Shown here piece by piece: positions 1-6,974 of a stretch of DNA of 10,514 nt (position 1 is the stretch's first letter; each line of letters starts with the position of its first letter). Origin of the DNA: Deltaproteobacteria bacterium (GTDB lineage Bacteria > Desulfobacterota > Binatia > UBA9968). The position numbers and the translations under genes are program-made. The stretch lies in NCBI GenBank assembly GCA_005878685.1, contig VBLN01000088.1, forward strand, positions 1 to 10,514. The letters are read 5' to 3'. Below the pieces are notes generated by a model, which was not told where the DNA came from, did no database searches, and worked only from the letters and a program-made list of their open reading frames with translations.

Positions 1-144
1 ATGCGCCATCCTAAGCCAACGGAGGAGGAGATTCGCCACGCCCTTGACGGCAATCTCTGTCGCTGCACGGGTTATCAGCATATCGTGGATTCGGTTCAGT
101 ATGCGGCAAAAAAATTGACGCACAAGGCGCTAGGCTCCGCCTAA
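1..144 (+). CDS. [2Fe-2S] small subunit of a xanthine dehydrogenase/CO dehydrogenase-like enzyme (C-terminal end only)
   Basis: This is the last 47 codons of an iron-sulfur subunit that carries electrons from the molybdenum centre to FAD in a molybdenum hydroxylase. The visible part contains [16 protein letters not shown] (from residue 17 of the fragment). This is the hallmark CxC half of the second, helical [2Fe-2S] cluster of this family. The ferredoxin-like N-terminal domain and the other cluster cysteines lie left of the window, so the ATG at base 1 is almost certainly an internal methionine. The frame is open to the left edge and stops with TAA at 142-144, inside a 15-bp inverted repeat. 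The large and FAD subunits follow on the same strand, giving the S-L-M order of form II CO-dehydrogenase-like operons. Family assignment is secure; substrate is not known. Confidence 0.9.
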   Translation: MRHPKPTEEEIRHALDGNLCRCTGYQHIVDSVQYAAKKLTHKALGSA

Positions 145-150
145 GGCGGA
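136..150. repeat. Short palindromic repeat TCCGCCTAAGGCGGA, copy 1
   Basis: This is an inverted repeat with 7-bp arms (TCCGCCT / AGGCGGA) around a single A. It spans the stop codon of the small-subunit gene. The same 15 bases occur again at 4929-4943, and both copies are followed by a purine and CAG. It may be a dispersed small palindrome of the genome or a transcript-end hairpin between the small and large subunit genes. No U-tract follows, so I do not call it a terminator. Confidence 0.55.
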
Positions 151-172
151 ACAGCAATAGAATTTTGCACCC

Positions 173-204
173 ACTCTAAAATCCAAAAGCGAAAACTCTA
201 AAAT
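173..204. repeat. Pair of ACTCTAAAAT direct repeats, 22-bp period
   Basis: ACTCTAAAAT occurs at 173-182 and again at 195-204, just before the ribosome binding site of the large-subunit gene. The 22-bp period is about two turns of the helix, which would place the two sites on the same face of the DNA. A regulator site or a local duplication are both possible. Each copy contains a -10-like TAAAAT, but I found no matching -35, so no promoter is called. Confidence 0.35.
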
Positions 205-217
205 TTGGGAGAGAGCC

Positions 218-2566
218 ATGCCGGTCAGTAAGATGGTGGGCGCCAAGGTGAAGCGGCGCGAAGATCCCAGACTCATTTCCGGACTCGCCCACTACGTGGA
301 CGACATTATCCTTCCGAATACGCTCCACGTAGCCATCCTGAGGAGCCCTTATGCCCACGCGCGGATCAAAAGCATTGAGACAGACGCCGCCCTCAAACAG
401 CCCGGTGTCGTTGCTGTCATCACCGGGGCGGAGATCCGCGACAAGATCGGTTTGATCCCGGTTGCGAGCGACAATCCCAGTCTCAGGGTCCCTAAACACT
501 ACGTTCTCGCGGTCGATAAGGTCTGCTATGTCGGCGAGGGGGTGGTGGCTGCGGTCGCCGAGGATCGATACGCAGCTCGGGATGCCTTGGATCTGATTCG
601 CGTCGATTATGAGCCTTTGCCTGCCGTCTCAGATCCGGAAAAGGCGCTGGCTGCCGGGTCGCCGGTCATCCATTCTGAATGGCCGGACAATGTGGCTTTT
701 CGTTGGTCTCTCAAGCAGGGAAATTTGGCGGGCGCCTTCAAAGAGGCGCACAAGGTTGTGAGACAGCGGCTTGTCCACCAGCGCCTGGCGCCGATTGCGA
801 TCGAGCCGCGTGGAGTCCTGGCCCGCTACCTTCCTGGAGAAAAAGAACTCACCCTTTGGTCCTCGACGCAGATCCCGCACCTACTTAAGACACAGCTCTC
901 TCTAATGCTCAAGCTGCCGGAGAATCACGTGCGGGTGATCGCTCCCGAAGTAGGCGGAGGATTCGGGAGCAAGCTCAATGTCTATGCTGAAGAGGGGCTG
1001 ATCGGCTACCTGGCTTTGAAGCTCAACCGGCCGGTCAAGTGGATCGAAGGGCGAAGGGAAAACATTCAAACAACTATCCACGGTAGAGGACAGGTCGGCG
1101 AAGCGGAAGTTGCGGTGAAAAAGGATGGGACGATTCTAGGACTGCAATACAAAGTGATTGCGGATATCGGCGCCTACCATCAGCTTCTCACCCCCGGCAT
1201 TCCGCCGCTGACGGGCCTCATGCTTTCTGGCTCCTATAAGATTCCCGCTATTGCCATGGAAATCACGGGGGTTTTCACGAATAAGATGGCGACGGACGCT
1301 TACAGGGGCGCGGGGAGGCCGGAGGCGACCTACGTCGTCGAGCGGATGATGGATCGGGTCGCCCAGGAGTTGGGTATGATGCCGGTCGAGATCCGCAAGA
1401 AAAATTTTCCCAAGCCCAAGGAGTTTCCCTTTAAGACCGCGACCGGTCTTGCCTATGACAGCGGCAACTATCAGGCGGCGCTCGATAAGGCGCTTAAGCT
1501 TGCCGGCTATGAGAAATTGCGGCGCGAGCAGAAGAAGCTGAGAAGTCAGGGGAGATATCTGGGGATCGGCCTTTCCACCTATGTCGAAATCTGCGCCATG
1601 GGCCCCTCGGCGGCCATGCCGGCAGGCGGCTGGGAGTATGGGGCGGTGAGAGTAGAGCCGACTGGAAAGGTCACGGTTCTGACCGGAGTTTCGCCGCACG
1701 GACAGGGGCAAGAGACCTCTTTCGCTCAGATCGTCGCCGACCAGTTAGGTGTCGATTTAGATGATATTACGGTGATCCACGGCGATACCTCAGTGGTGCC
1801 AAGCGGCATCGGCACCTTTGGGAGCCGCGCCACTGCGGTCGGCGGGACTGCTATCTATCAAGCGGCGGAAAAGGTCAAAGAGAAAGCGCGGGAGATTGCC
1901 GCCCATCTCTTCGAGGCGGATCCGGAGGATCTCAACTTTTCTGAAGGAAGATTCAGCGTCAAAGGCGTGCCGAAAAAAGGGCTCACGATCCAGCAGATCG
2001 CGCTGGAGGCTCACATGGCCAGAAAGCTTCCTAAAAAGATGGAGCCTGGCCTCTCCGCTACCTCCGTTTTTGAGCCCTCCAACTTTACCTTTCCGTTCGG
2101 CACGCACATCTGTGTGGTCGAAGTAGAGCCGCAAACCGGAAGGGTCGAAATCAAAAAATATGTCGCGGTAGACGATTGCGGCAGAGTGATCAATCCCCTG
2201 CTTGTCGATGGGCAGATCCAGGGCGGCATCGCTCAAGGTCTGGGACAGGCCCTTTTCGAAGAAGTCGTCTACGACGAGAATGGCCAGCTCTTAACCTCGA
2301 GCTTGATGGACTACGCCCTTCCCAGGGCAGTGGATTTGCCGCATCTTGATTTAGCCCGCACGGAGACACCGACCCCGGTGAACCCTCTGGGGGTCAAGGG
2401 AGTGGGCGAGGCAGGGACGATCGGCTCCACGCCGGCGATTGTGAATGCCGTGGTGGATGCGCTCGTTCCCTTCGGGGTGACCCACATCGACATGCCACTT
2501 AAGCCGGAAAAGATCTGGCGGCTCTGCCAGACTAAAGAGCCTGCGCAAGCGAGAGGTGGAAGATGA
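218..2566 (+). CDS. Xanthine dehydrogenase-family molybdopterin-binding subunit (form II CoxL-like)
   Basis: This is the catalytic large subunit of a molybdenum hydroxylase, which oxidises its substrate at a Mo-pterin centre and passes electrons to the [2Fe-2S] and FAD subunits. Its 782 aa match the usual length of about 770-810. Visible motifs are the N-terminal a/b-hammerhead start (KRREDPRLISGLAHYVDDI), the pterin-contacting VGGGFGSK at 245-252, the active-site loop AYRGAGR at 361-367, and GVKGVGEAG with the catalytic-type Glu at 731. True (form I) CO dehydrogenases carry AYRCSFR with a Cys that binds copper. AYRGAGR marks form II, whose members act on varied or unknown substrates. GGGAG at 207-211, six bases before ATG, supports the start. 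The stop overlaps the FAD-subunit start by ATGA, implying translational coupling. The enzyme is probably cytoplasmic, as no signal peptide is seen. Gene class is certain; substrate unknown. Confidence 0.96.
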   Translation: MPVSKMVGAKVKRREDPRLISGLAHYVDDIILPNTLHVAILRSPYAHARIKSIETDAALKQPGVVAVITGAEIRDKIGLIPVASDNPSLRVPKHYVLAVDKVCYVGEGVVAAVAEDRYAARDALDLIRVDYEPLPAVSDPEKALAAGSPVIHSEWPDNVAFRWSLKQGNLAGAFKEAHKVVRQRLVHQRLAPIAIEPRGVLARYLPGEKELTLWSSTQIPHLLKTQLSLMLKLPENHVRVIAPEVGGGFGSKLNVYAEEGLIGYLALKLNRPVKWIEGRRENIQTTIHGRGQVGEAEVAVKKDGTILGLQYKVIADIGAYHQLLTPGIPPLTGLMLSGSYKIPAIAMEITGVFTNKMATDAYRGAGRPEATYVVERMMDRVAQELGMMPVEIRKKNFPKPKEFPFKTATGLAYDSGNYQAALDKALKLAGYEKLRREQKKLRSQGRYLGIGLSTYVEICAMGPSAAMPAGGWEYGAVRVEPTGKVTVLTGVSPHGQGQETSFAQIVADQLGVDLDDITVIHGDTSVVPSGIGTFGSRATAVGGTAIYQAAEKVKEKAREIAAHLFEADPEDLNFSEGRFSVKGVPKKGLTIQQIALEAHMARKLPKKMEPGLSATSVFEPSNFTFPFGTHICVVEVEPQTGRVEIKKYVAVDDCGRVINPLLVDGQIQGGIAQGLGQALFEEVVYDENGQLLTSSLMDYALPRAVDLPHLDLARTETPTPVNPLGVKGVGEAGTIGSTPAIVNAVVDALVPFGVTHIDMPLKPEKIWRLCQTKEPAQARGGR

Positions 2567-3444
2567 TTCCGGCTCCGTTTGATTATGTGAGGCCGACGAC
2601 CTTGGATGAGGCGATTCGTCTCCTCGCTGCGAACGGAGATGAGGCCAAACTTCTCGCTGGAGGGCACAGTCTCCTTCCCCTGGTGAAGCTCAGGCTCGCC
2701 AACCCGAAGATCCTGATCGATTTGAGTCGCATTTCAGGTCTGAGCGGCATTCGACAGGAGGGCGATCAGATCATTATCGGCGCTTTGACCACCCATTATG
2801 AGATTGAAAGCTCTGAGCTGCTCAAACAGGCTTGCCCGCTGCTTCCGGAGACGGCGCGGATGATCGGCGATGTTCAGGTGCGCAATCGCGGGACCATCGG
2901 AGGGAGCTTGGCGCACGCCGATCCGGCGGCCGACTTGCCCGCGGCCATCCTGGCTTTGGGAGCGGAGCTGCGGCTGACAGGAAGTGACGACGAGAGATGG
3001 ATTAAGGGCGAAGATTTCTTTCTCGATCTTATGACTACGGTGCTCAAACCTACCGAGATCATCACCGAGATTCGAGTTCCTGTTCTGAGCGGGCGCTTTG
3101 GCACGGCCTATTTGAAGATGCCCCAAAAGGCCTCCGGCTTTGCCATCGTAGGCGTGGCTGTCTGGATTAAGGTCGAAGATAAGGCGTGCACGGCTATCGG
3201 AGTTGGGGTCACCGGCCTTGGCGCCAAACCCTTTCGCGCCAAGGAGGTCGAGAAAAAGCTCTGGGGAAAGAGAATCGACCACACCTTCATCGACGCCGAC
3301 GCTTCTCATGTGGATCACGGGATTGATCCCCTGGACGACATTCACGCCTCCGCCCCGTTTCGCGCTCATCTGGCGCGGGTCTATACGCATCGGGCCATTC
3401 AAGAGGCGGTAAAAAGGGCGGGCGTTTCAATGCCAAGTAGATAA
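2563..3444 (+). CDS. FAD-binding subunit of the molybdenum hydroxylase (CoxM-like)
   Basis: This is the medium subunit, which takes electrons from the iron-sulfur subunit onto FAD and hands them to an acceptor such as a quinone. The 293-aa length is normal for the family. Both FAD-binding signatures are present: AGGHS at 32-36, and TIGGSLAHADPAAD at 111-124 (the TIGG...DPA motif that grips the flavin pyrophosphate). The C-terminal CO-dehydrogenase flavoprotein domain ends with the typical FRAHLARVYTHRAIQEAVKRA-like helix. The ATG lies inside the last codons of the large-subunit gene, with AGGTGG just upstream, so the two genes should be translated together. It completes an S-L-M cluster; no maturation genes (MoxR/CoxD, CoxE, XdhC types) are visible in the window. 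Confidence 0.95.
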   Translation: MIPAPFDYVRPTTLDEAIRLLAANGDEAKLLAGGHSLLPLVKLRLANPKILIDLSRISGLSGIRQEGDQIIIGALTTHYEIESSELLKQACPLLPETARMIGDVQVRNRGTIGGSLAHADPAADLPAAILALGAELRLTGSDDERWIKGEDFFLDLMTTVLKPTEIITEIRVPVLSGRFGTAYLKMPQKASGFAIVGVAVWIKVEDKACTAIGVGVTGLGAKPFRAKEVEKKLWGKRIDHTFIDADASHVDHGIDPLDDIHASAPFRAHLARVYTHRAIQEAVKRAGVSMPSR

Positions 3445-3471
3445 TTTTCATTTAACTCAGTCGGAGGGCTC

Positions 3472-3841
3472 GTGCTGGAAGAAATCTTTGGCCCTTGGCG
3501 GAACTACGCGCTTTTTGTCCTGCGATTGTTCGTCGGAATAGTTTTTCTGACGCATGGCGCGCTCAAACTTTTCGGCGGGCTTGATATCTTTGCGGGCTAT
3601 CTTGCGCGGCACGGCGTCCCAATGGCCGGACTCATGGCGCCGGCTGTTGCCGGCATAGAGTTCTTCGGTGGCCTGGGGATTCTTCTTGGAACCGGGACGC
3701 GAATGGCTGCTGGCGATGCTCACCGTGACCCTGACGGTTGGATTTGCCGGCGGCTACGACTTTAATCTCGCTCTCATGGGTGGTCTCCTTTGTCTCCTGC
3801 TTGCTGGTCCGGGAAAACCCGCCATGGGCGGAGACTTGTAA
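3472..3841 (+). pseudogene. DoxX-family membrane protein, frameshifted by one extra base near 3702
   Basis: The frame opens at GTG 3472 behind a strong GGAGGG (3463-3468). It reads as a DoxX-like membrane protein: FVLRLFVGIVFLTHGALKL (residues 15-33), then a second hydrophobic stretch around AGIEFFGGLGILLGTGTR to residue 77. In that frame the sequence then turns polar and stops at 3765. Skipping one A of the AA at 3702-3703 restores a sensible ending in the next frame: WLLAMLTVTLTVGFAGGYDF, then NLALMGGLLCLLLAGPGK and a stop at 3839-3841. The repaired protein is 122 aa with four membrane segments, as expected for DoxX. DoxX-like proteins are integral membrane proteins linked to redox functions in several bacteria; here it sits in the molybdenum hydroxylase operon. 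A sequencing or assembly error is as likely as a real mutation. Confidence 0.8.
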
Positions 3842-3864
3842 TGGCCTTTGCGTAAAGGTGAGAG

Positions 3865-4326
3865 ATGGAAATTGAAAAGAAGCTGCAAGCTTTGGGTTTT
3901 AAGTTGCCAAACCCGCCGGTGCCGGCCGCCAACTACATCGGCTATGTACGGGTCGGCAATCTCTTATTCGTGGGCGGTAATATCGGCCGCATCAATGGGG
4001 AACTGAAGTACGCGGGCAAAGTCGGCGATAAGGTTACGCTCGAGCAAGCCTACGAGATGGCGCGCCATTGCGCGCTCAATCATCTCGCCATCATCAAGGC
4101 GGCGCTCGGCGATCTGGACAAGGTAGAGCGCATCGTGAAGGTGCTTGGCTACGTGAACGTAGCTCCGGGCTTTACCGACATGCCGAAAGTCATGAACGGG
4201 GAGTCGGATTTGTTGGTCCAGCTCTGGGGCGAGCGGGGGCAGCATGCTCGCGCCGCCGTCGGCGTCGCCTCTCTCAGCGGGGAAGCTCCGGTAGAGACGG
4301 AAGTGATCGTCCAGATTCGGGAGTAG
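3865..4326 (+). CDS. RidA family protein (YjgF/YER057c/UK114)
   Basis: RidA proteins are small cytosolic trimers. The best-known members deaminate reactive enamine/imine intermediates, while others serve in specific catabolic pathways. This 153-aa protein belongs to the longer RidA-like subgroup, starting KLQALGFKLPNPPVPAANY. The ligand-binding arginine is seen at R129 in QHARAAVGVASL and the glutamate at E144 in PVETEVIV. Their 15-residue spacing equals that of R105 and E120 in E. coli RidA, so the active pocket looks intact. AAGGTGA lies just before ATG. It starts 23 bases after the restored DoxX stop and probably belongs to the same operon as the molybdenum hydroxylase, suggesting a role in clearing or hydrolysing an oxidation intermediate. 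That role is inference. Confidence 0.93.
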   Translation: MEIEKKLQALGFKLPNPPVPAANYIGYVRVGNLLFVGGNIGRINGELKYAGKVGDKVTLEQAYEMARHCALNHLAIIKAALGDLDKVERIVKVLGYVNVAPGFTDMPKVMNGESDLLVQLWGERGQHARAAVGVASLSGEAPVETEVIVQIRE

Positions 4327-4337
4327 CCCCTTACGGT

Positions 4338-5225
4338 TCACTCCAAACTCAGCGCCCGCGCGGGATTCACGCATCCCACTCGCTTCACTTCGTCTTTGGT
4401 CAGCCCGCCTTCGTGCAGCATACCGAGAAACATTCGCATAAGCTCTGGCGGGTTTGGGCTGTAAGGGCGGAAATAGTCGGTGCTGGCAACGACCTGATCG
4501 AGGCCGATCGTTCGGATCTTCGATACGAGTTCCGCCGAGTCCATTCTTCCTGGCGCCAACTGGGTCCAACAAACTTCCAGAAAAGCTCCCATTTCTCCGG
4601 CCCGTTTAAGGGCGTCGAGCGGCGCATCGATGAACACGCTGAGCGGGTGGTTGATGACGAATCCTTTAAAACCGATGTCGCGCGCTGCCTGGGCAAAGGC
4701 AAGCGATTCCTGCCAGGAGACGTGTCCGCTGCCGAGAACGAGGTTGTGACTTTTACAGCATTCGATCAGCTCTTTCGCTTTCGGAAGAAGTCTCCCTCCT
4801 TCGTCTGTGAAAACAAAGCCAGGATTCTCGATTTTGTCAAAATCCTTGTAGATGGAGCGGATCCGGTGGCTGAAACCCTTGCGCAGAATATCATTGCGTG
4901 CGCTCCAGGTTGGGAGGAAGACCATCTTTCCGCCTAAGGCGGAGCAGGCCTCGATGACGCAGGTATTGGGTCCTCCAGCCGTAACGTTCATCGCCACGCT
5001 GGACCAGAGGGAGACGTTGGTTTTTACTGAGCTTACGATGTAGGGCACCACGTTGATCGTCGGCCACCAGTGAGACTTCAAGACCACGCCCCGCATTCCC
5101 ATTGCCTCGGCCTTGGGGAGCCAGCCCGGCTCGGGCTCGCGCTTAAGTTGCTCGAGTGAAAACTCGATGTCCAAGTGACAGTGGAGATCGATCGCGCCCT
5201 CGATCAGTTCGTCATATAAAGTCAT
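4338..5225 (-). CDS. DUF6282-like metal-dependent hydrolase (amidohydrolase/PHP-like fold)
   Basis: This is a 295-aa putative metal-dependent hydrolase. Candidate metal ligands are H15 and H17 in IDLHCHLD after the first strand, H52 in LKSHWWPT, H168 in GSGHVSW, H193 in INHPLS and D250 in ASTDYF. The protein ends with VNPARALSLE, like the NPARLLGL ending of many amidohydrolases. This is the pattern of a TIM-barrel or PHP-like amidohydrolase; the DUF6282 assignment comes from overall resemblance and is not certain. The reading frame extends 104 codons upstream of this ATG, but that stretch lacks conserved features. GGAG at 5234-5237 (minus strand), eight bases before ATG at 5225, favours this start. 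It converges on the RidA gene with an 11-base gap. Substrate unknown. A second copy of the TCCGCCTAAGGCGGA palindrome lies inside the gene, coding for SALGG. Confidence 0.85.
   Translation of the reverse strand: MTLYDELIEGAIDLHCHLDIEFSLEQLKREPEPGWLPKAEAMGMRGVVLKSHWWPTINVVPYIVSSVKTNVSLWSSVAMNVTAGGPNTCVIEACSALGGKMVFLPTWSARNDILRKGFSHRIRSIYKDFDKIENPGFVFTDEGGRLLPKAKELIECCKSHNLVLGSGHVSWQESLAFAQAARDIGFKGFVINHPLSVFIDAPLDALKRAGEMGAFLEVCWTQLAPGRMDSAELVSKIRTIGLDQVVASTDYFRPYSPNPPELMRMFLGMLHEGGLTKDEVKRVGCVNPARALSLE
4929..4943. repeat. Short palindromic repeat TCCGCCTAAGGCGGA, copy 2
   Basis: This is an exact second copy of the 15-base inverted repeat at 136-150, again followed by a purine and CAG. It lies within the hydrolase coding sequence and encodes part of CSALGGKMVF on the minus strand. 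That reads as normal family sequence, so nothing indicates an insertion that damaged the gene. Confidence 0.5.
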
Positions 5226-5233
5226 AAGAGTCG

Positions 5234-5237
5234 CTCC
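5234..5237 (-). promoter_or_regulatory. Ribosome binding site deciding the hydrolase start
   Basis: GGAG on the minus strand lies eight bases before the ATG at 5225. It selects the 295-aa protein over the 399-aa reading that begins at 5537, whose extra N-terminal part resembles nothing and would run opposite the small lipoprotein gene. Confidence 0.6.
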
Positions 5238-5385
5238 AACAATTTTTCGCAATAAGTTCCAGCGGCACTCTAGTCCTGCCATGCTCGAACTGTCAAGCAT
5301 TCGGGCAGCGAAAAGGGGGATAGATTCTGGTTGCGGCAAGGCACGATTTACTGCTAAGAGATCTTTGCGAGACCACTCAATTTGG

Positions 5386-5392
5386 AAAGGAG
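5386..5392 (+). promoter_or_regulatory. Ribosome binding site of the small lipoprotein gene
   Basis: AAAGGAG lies seven bases before ATG 5400. It decides this start over an in-frame TTG at 5382, which has no such site and would place the Shine-Dalgarno inside the coding region. Confidence 0.75.
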
Positions 5393-5399
5393 ATTGACG

Positions 5400-5624
5400 A
5401 TGGAAGGTTGGATGAAACAGTTCGCTCTCATAGTGCTGGTTCTGTTTATGTTTGTCGGCCTCGGTTGCGGGAAGGATGAAAAGAGTACGGCCGACAGGGA
5501 TGCCGAAATTAAGAAAGCACTCCAGGAAGGAGCGCAAAAGGAGCAGAAGATGTACGAAGGGATGCAGAAGGGAGTGGAAAATTTAGAGAAGACGATGAAG
5601 GAGCAAAAAGAAAAAAGCAAGTAG
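5400..5624 (+). CDS. Small lipoprotein with a charged coiled-coil tail
   Basis: This is a 74-aa protein of unknown function. The N-terminus MEGWMKQ precedes a hydrophobic segment FALIVLVLFMFVGLGC ending in a lipobox-like VGLGC (Cys at 23), so it is probably a lipid-anchored exported protein. The -3 position is Gly instead of Leu, so the lipobox is weak. After the cysteine the protein is almost all Lys, Glu, Gln and small residues (KDEKSTADRDAEIKKALQEG and onward), consistent with one long amphipathic helix or coiled coil. It is transcribed divergently from the hydrolase gene across a 174-base gap that must hold both promoters. It converges on the split-barrel gene with a 16-base gap. An Lpp-like or stress-lipoprotein role is conceivable but not shown. 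Confidence 0.75.
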   Translation: MEGWMKQFALIVLVLFMFVGLGCGKDEKSTADRDAEIKKALQEGAQKEQKMYEGMQKGVENLEKTMKEQKEKSK

Positions 5625-5639
5625 CGCTTAGCTGTCCTT

Positions 5640-5660
5640 GCTAACGGTTCTTCGTTAAGC
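5640..5660. terminator. Hairpin at a convergent gene junction, possible two-way terminator
   Basis: GCTAACG (5640-5646) can pair with CGTTAAGC (5653-5660) with one bulged base around a six-base loop. It lies between the stop codons of two converging genes and overlaps the last codons of the minus-strand one. No T-run follows on either strand, so the call is weak. Confidence 0.25.
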
Positions 5661-5985
5661 TTGCGGGTGAATCGTTCGGGGTCATCTCAAACACGACGCG
5701 GTCTAACAGAGGAGGGGAATCACGTAGGGTCAGAACCTCGCGCCGGAGCTTCTCTTCCGTCACCTGTCGCACCCGACAACGGAACTTGGCGCCGTCCACA
5801 GAGACCTCCGCGTCTGGATTCTTGACGAGATTTCGGCACCAGTGTTTTCTCTCGATGCTGGCAGAGGAGGCATAGAATCTTCCGTCAAGGTACACCAGCC
5901 GAAGCTCGACTGGGCAAAGGAGACCGGTGCTCCTGCCGATGGTAGTTAGCTCTGCAACGAAGACAGATCCGTTTCGAAGGTTCAT
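5641..5985 (-). CDS. Split-barrel oxidoreductase-like protein (F420/FMN-binding, DUF385 or PPOX type)
   Basis: This is a 114-aa protein resembling the small split beta-barrel proteins that bind F420 or FMN (nitroreductase/quinone reductase-like DUF385 and pyridoxamine-phosphate-oxidase-like families). AELTTIGRSTGLLCPVELRL (residues 11-30) matches the 'LTTxGRKTGxPRxVxL' strand pair, and VYLDGRFYASSAS with KHWCRNLVKNPDAEVSVDG (48-65) matches the conserved 'W..NL..NP.V.V' block. It is shorter than the usual 130-150 aa, mainly at the N-terminus. The only ATG that fits is at 5985, and no clear Shine-Dalgarno precedes it; in-frame upstream codons reach a TGA without another standard start. Cofactor and substrate cannot be read from the sequence. 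The start lies 143 bases from the divergently transcribed dienelactone hydrolase-like gene. Confidence 0.75.
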   Translation of the reverse strand: MNLRNGSVFVAELTTIGRSTGLLCPVELRLVYLDGRFYASSASIERKHWCRNLVKNPDAEVSVDGAKFRCRVRQVTEEKLRREVLTLRDSPPLLDRVVFEMTPNDSPASLTKNR

Positions 5986-6013
5986 TCGTGCAGCTTCAAC
6001 GAGCGTCTCGTAA

Positions 6014-6019
6014 TATAAT
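6014..6019 (+). promoter_or_regulatory. Possible -10 box (TATAAT)
   Basis: This is a perfect TATAAT in the divergent gap, 110 bases before the dienelactone hydrolase-like gene. No acceptable -35 is seen 16-18 bases upstream (the sequence there is CAGCTT-like), so the call rests on the -10 alone. Confidence 0.25.
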
Positions 6020-6128
6020 CGCTCTCCTATTTCCCTTCAAGCTTCCTTAGAGAACTTGAACTTCCTTCCTTCTAAAGATAAGTCTGGCGTGTTCCGGGGG
6101 GAAGACTTCAACTTCTGGGAGGTCGGCT

Positions 6129-6953
6129 ATGGCACAACTCAAGTCAAACCAAAATTCGACTTCTACAGCTCGGCTAGCGAGTGGCATGACAGTGTTTCGA
6201 GCGCTTCCGAAGACAAAGGGAAAACGGCCCGCGGTCATTCTCCTCCATGAGAGATACGGAGTCGATCAGCACACGAAGGATTTGACTCTCAAGTTGTCCC
6301 AGGCCGGCTATGTGGGCTTGGCGCCCGATCTCTTTTCCCGGTTCACCGGTGACAGAAAGGCTTTGCAGCAGGGCGCCGTGAGAGTAGAACTCCGGGACAA
6401 TGAAGTCCTTAAAGATTTGGCTGAAGCGATCGATTATTTGAAAAAACTCAGCGCCGTGGACGGTTCCAAGATCGCCATCATCGGCGTTTGCCAAACGGGC
6501 CGCCAATCTTTACTGCTTGCCGCGCACGGGAATGATATTTCCGCTTCCGTGGTGCTTTATGGGGCCGTGGGCGGAAGGGAGTGGGAGACGAACGAGCTCC
6601 GGCCGGAGCCGGTGGAGCATCTGATCGAGCAGCTTTCCTGCCCCGTGCTAGGCATTTTTGGTGAGGCCGATCATATCATTTCCGTGGACGACGTTCTCAA
6701 ATTTCGCGGTAGCCTCGAACGATCCAAGAAGAGCTATCATGTCCGCCTTTACCGCGACGCTCCCCACGGCTGGCTCAACGACACGATGCCGGGAAGGTAT
6801 CGCAAGGAAGCGGCGAAGGACGCATGGCAGCTGATCCTTTCCTTCCTCAAGAAGACGTTCGGCGGCGGGTGGGATCGAAGGAGAATTCTCTGGACTTTCG
6901 AGAGCGATTATTCTCCCAGCTACGACTTTAAGAAGAACGTCCGGCTTGAGTAG
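6129..6953 (+). CDS. Dienelactone hydrolase family protein
   Basis: This is an alpha/beta-hydrolase of the dienelactone hydrolase family. Family members open lactones or cleave esters, classically in chlorocatechol and aromatic degradation. The 274-aa protein shows the expected Cys-Asp-His triad: C121 in IIGVCQTGRQ (nucleophile elbow), D181 in GEADHIIS and H213 in DAPHGWLND. It also has the conserved Glu at 41 in LLHERYG, which tunes the nucleophilic cysteine. The elbow reads CQTGR where many relatives have CFGG, a mild departure. The C-terminus has an extra Arg- and aromatic-rich tail of about 25 residues after the last helix (from GGGWDRRR). GGGAGG at 6117-6122, six bases before ATG, supports the start. 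There is no signal peptide, so it is cytoplasmic. The exported binding-protein gene follows after 21 bases, so the two are probably co-transcribed. Actual substrate unknown. Confidence 0.92.
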   Translation: MAQLKSNQNSTSTARLASGMTVFRALPKTKGKRPAVILLHERYGVDQHTKDLTLKLSQAGYVGLAPDLFSRFTGDRKALQQGAVRVELRDNEVLKDLAEAIDYLKKLSAVDGSKIAIIGVCQTGRQSLLLAAHGNDISASVVLYGAVGGREWETNELRPEPVEHLIEQLSCPVLGIFGEADHIISVDDVLKFRGSLERSKKSYHVRLYRDAPHGWLNDTMPGRYRKEAAKDAWQLILSFLKKTFGGGWDRRRILWTFESDYSPSYDFKKNVRLE

Positions 6954-6974
6954 GAGCCCAGAGCAGGGAGAACT

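Noticed and set aside
1298..1318. Calling the operon an aerobic CO dehydrogenase (coxSLM)
   Set aside because: The active-site loop is AYRGAGR, lacking the Cys of AYRCSFR that binds copper in proven CO dehydrogenases, so gene symbols for CO oxidation would overstate the evidence.
1136..2236. Minus-strand open frames within the large-subunit gene
   Set aside because: The plus-strand frame carries every conserved molybdenum hydroxylase motif. The antisense translations are His/Arg-rich and featureless.
4068..4937. Long open frame on the plus strand (289 codons) across the RidA and hydrolase genes
   Set aside because: It overlaps two genes with clear family motifs, one on each strand. Its translation is low-complexity, Arg/Ser-rich and resembles no protein, which is typical of a high-GC shadow frame.
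5382..5399. TTG start for the small lipoprotein gene
   Set aside because: The Shine-Dalgarno AAAGGAG lies inside this extension and is ideally placed for ATG 5400.
5226..5537. N-terminal extension of the minus-strand hydrolase to a start at 5537
   Set aside because: The extra 104 residues show no family features and would lie opposite the small lipoprotein gene. A GGAG at the right distance supports ATG 5225.
6047..6250. Small frames of 63-64 codons on both strands over the start of the dienelactone hydrolase-like gene
   Set aside because: They overlap the well-supported start at 6129, lack ribosome binding sites and resemble nothing.
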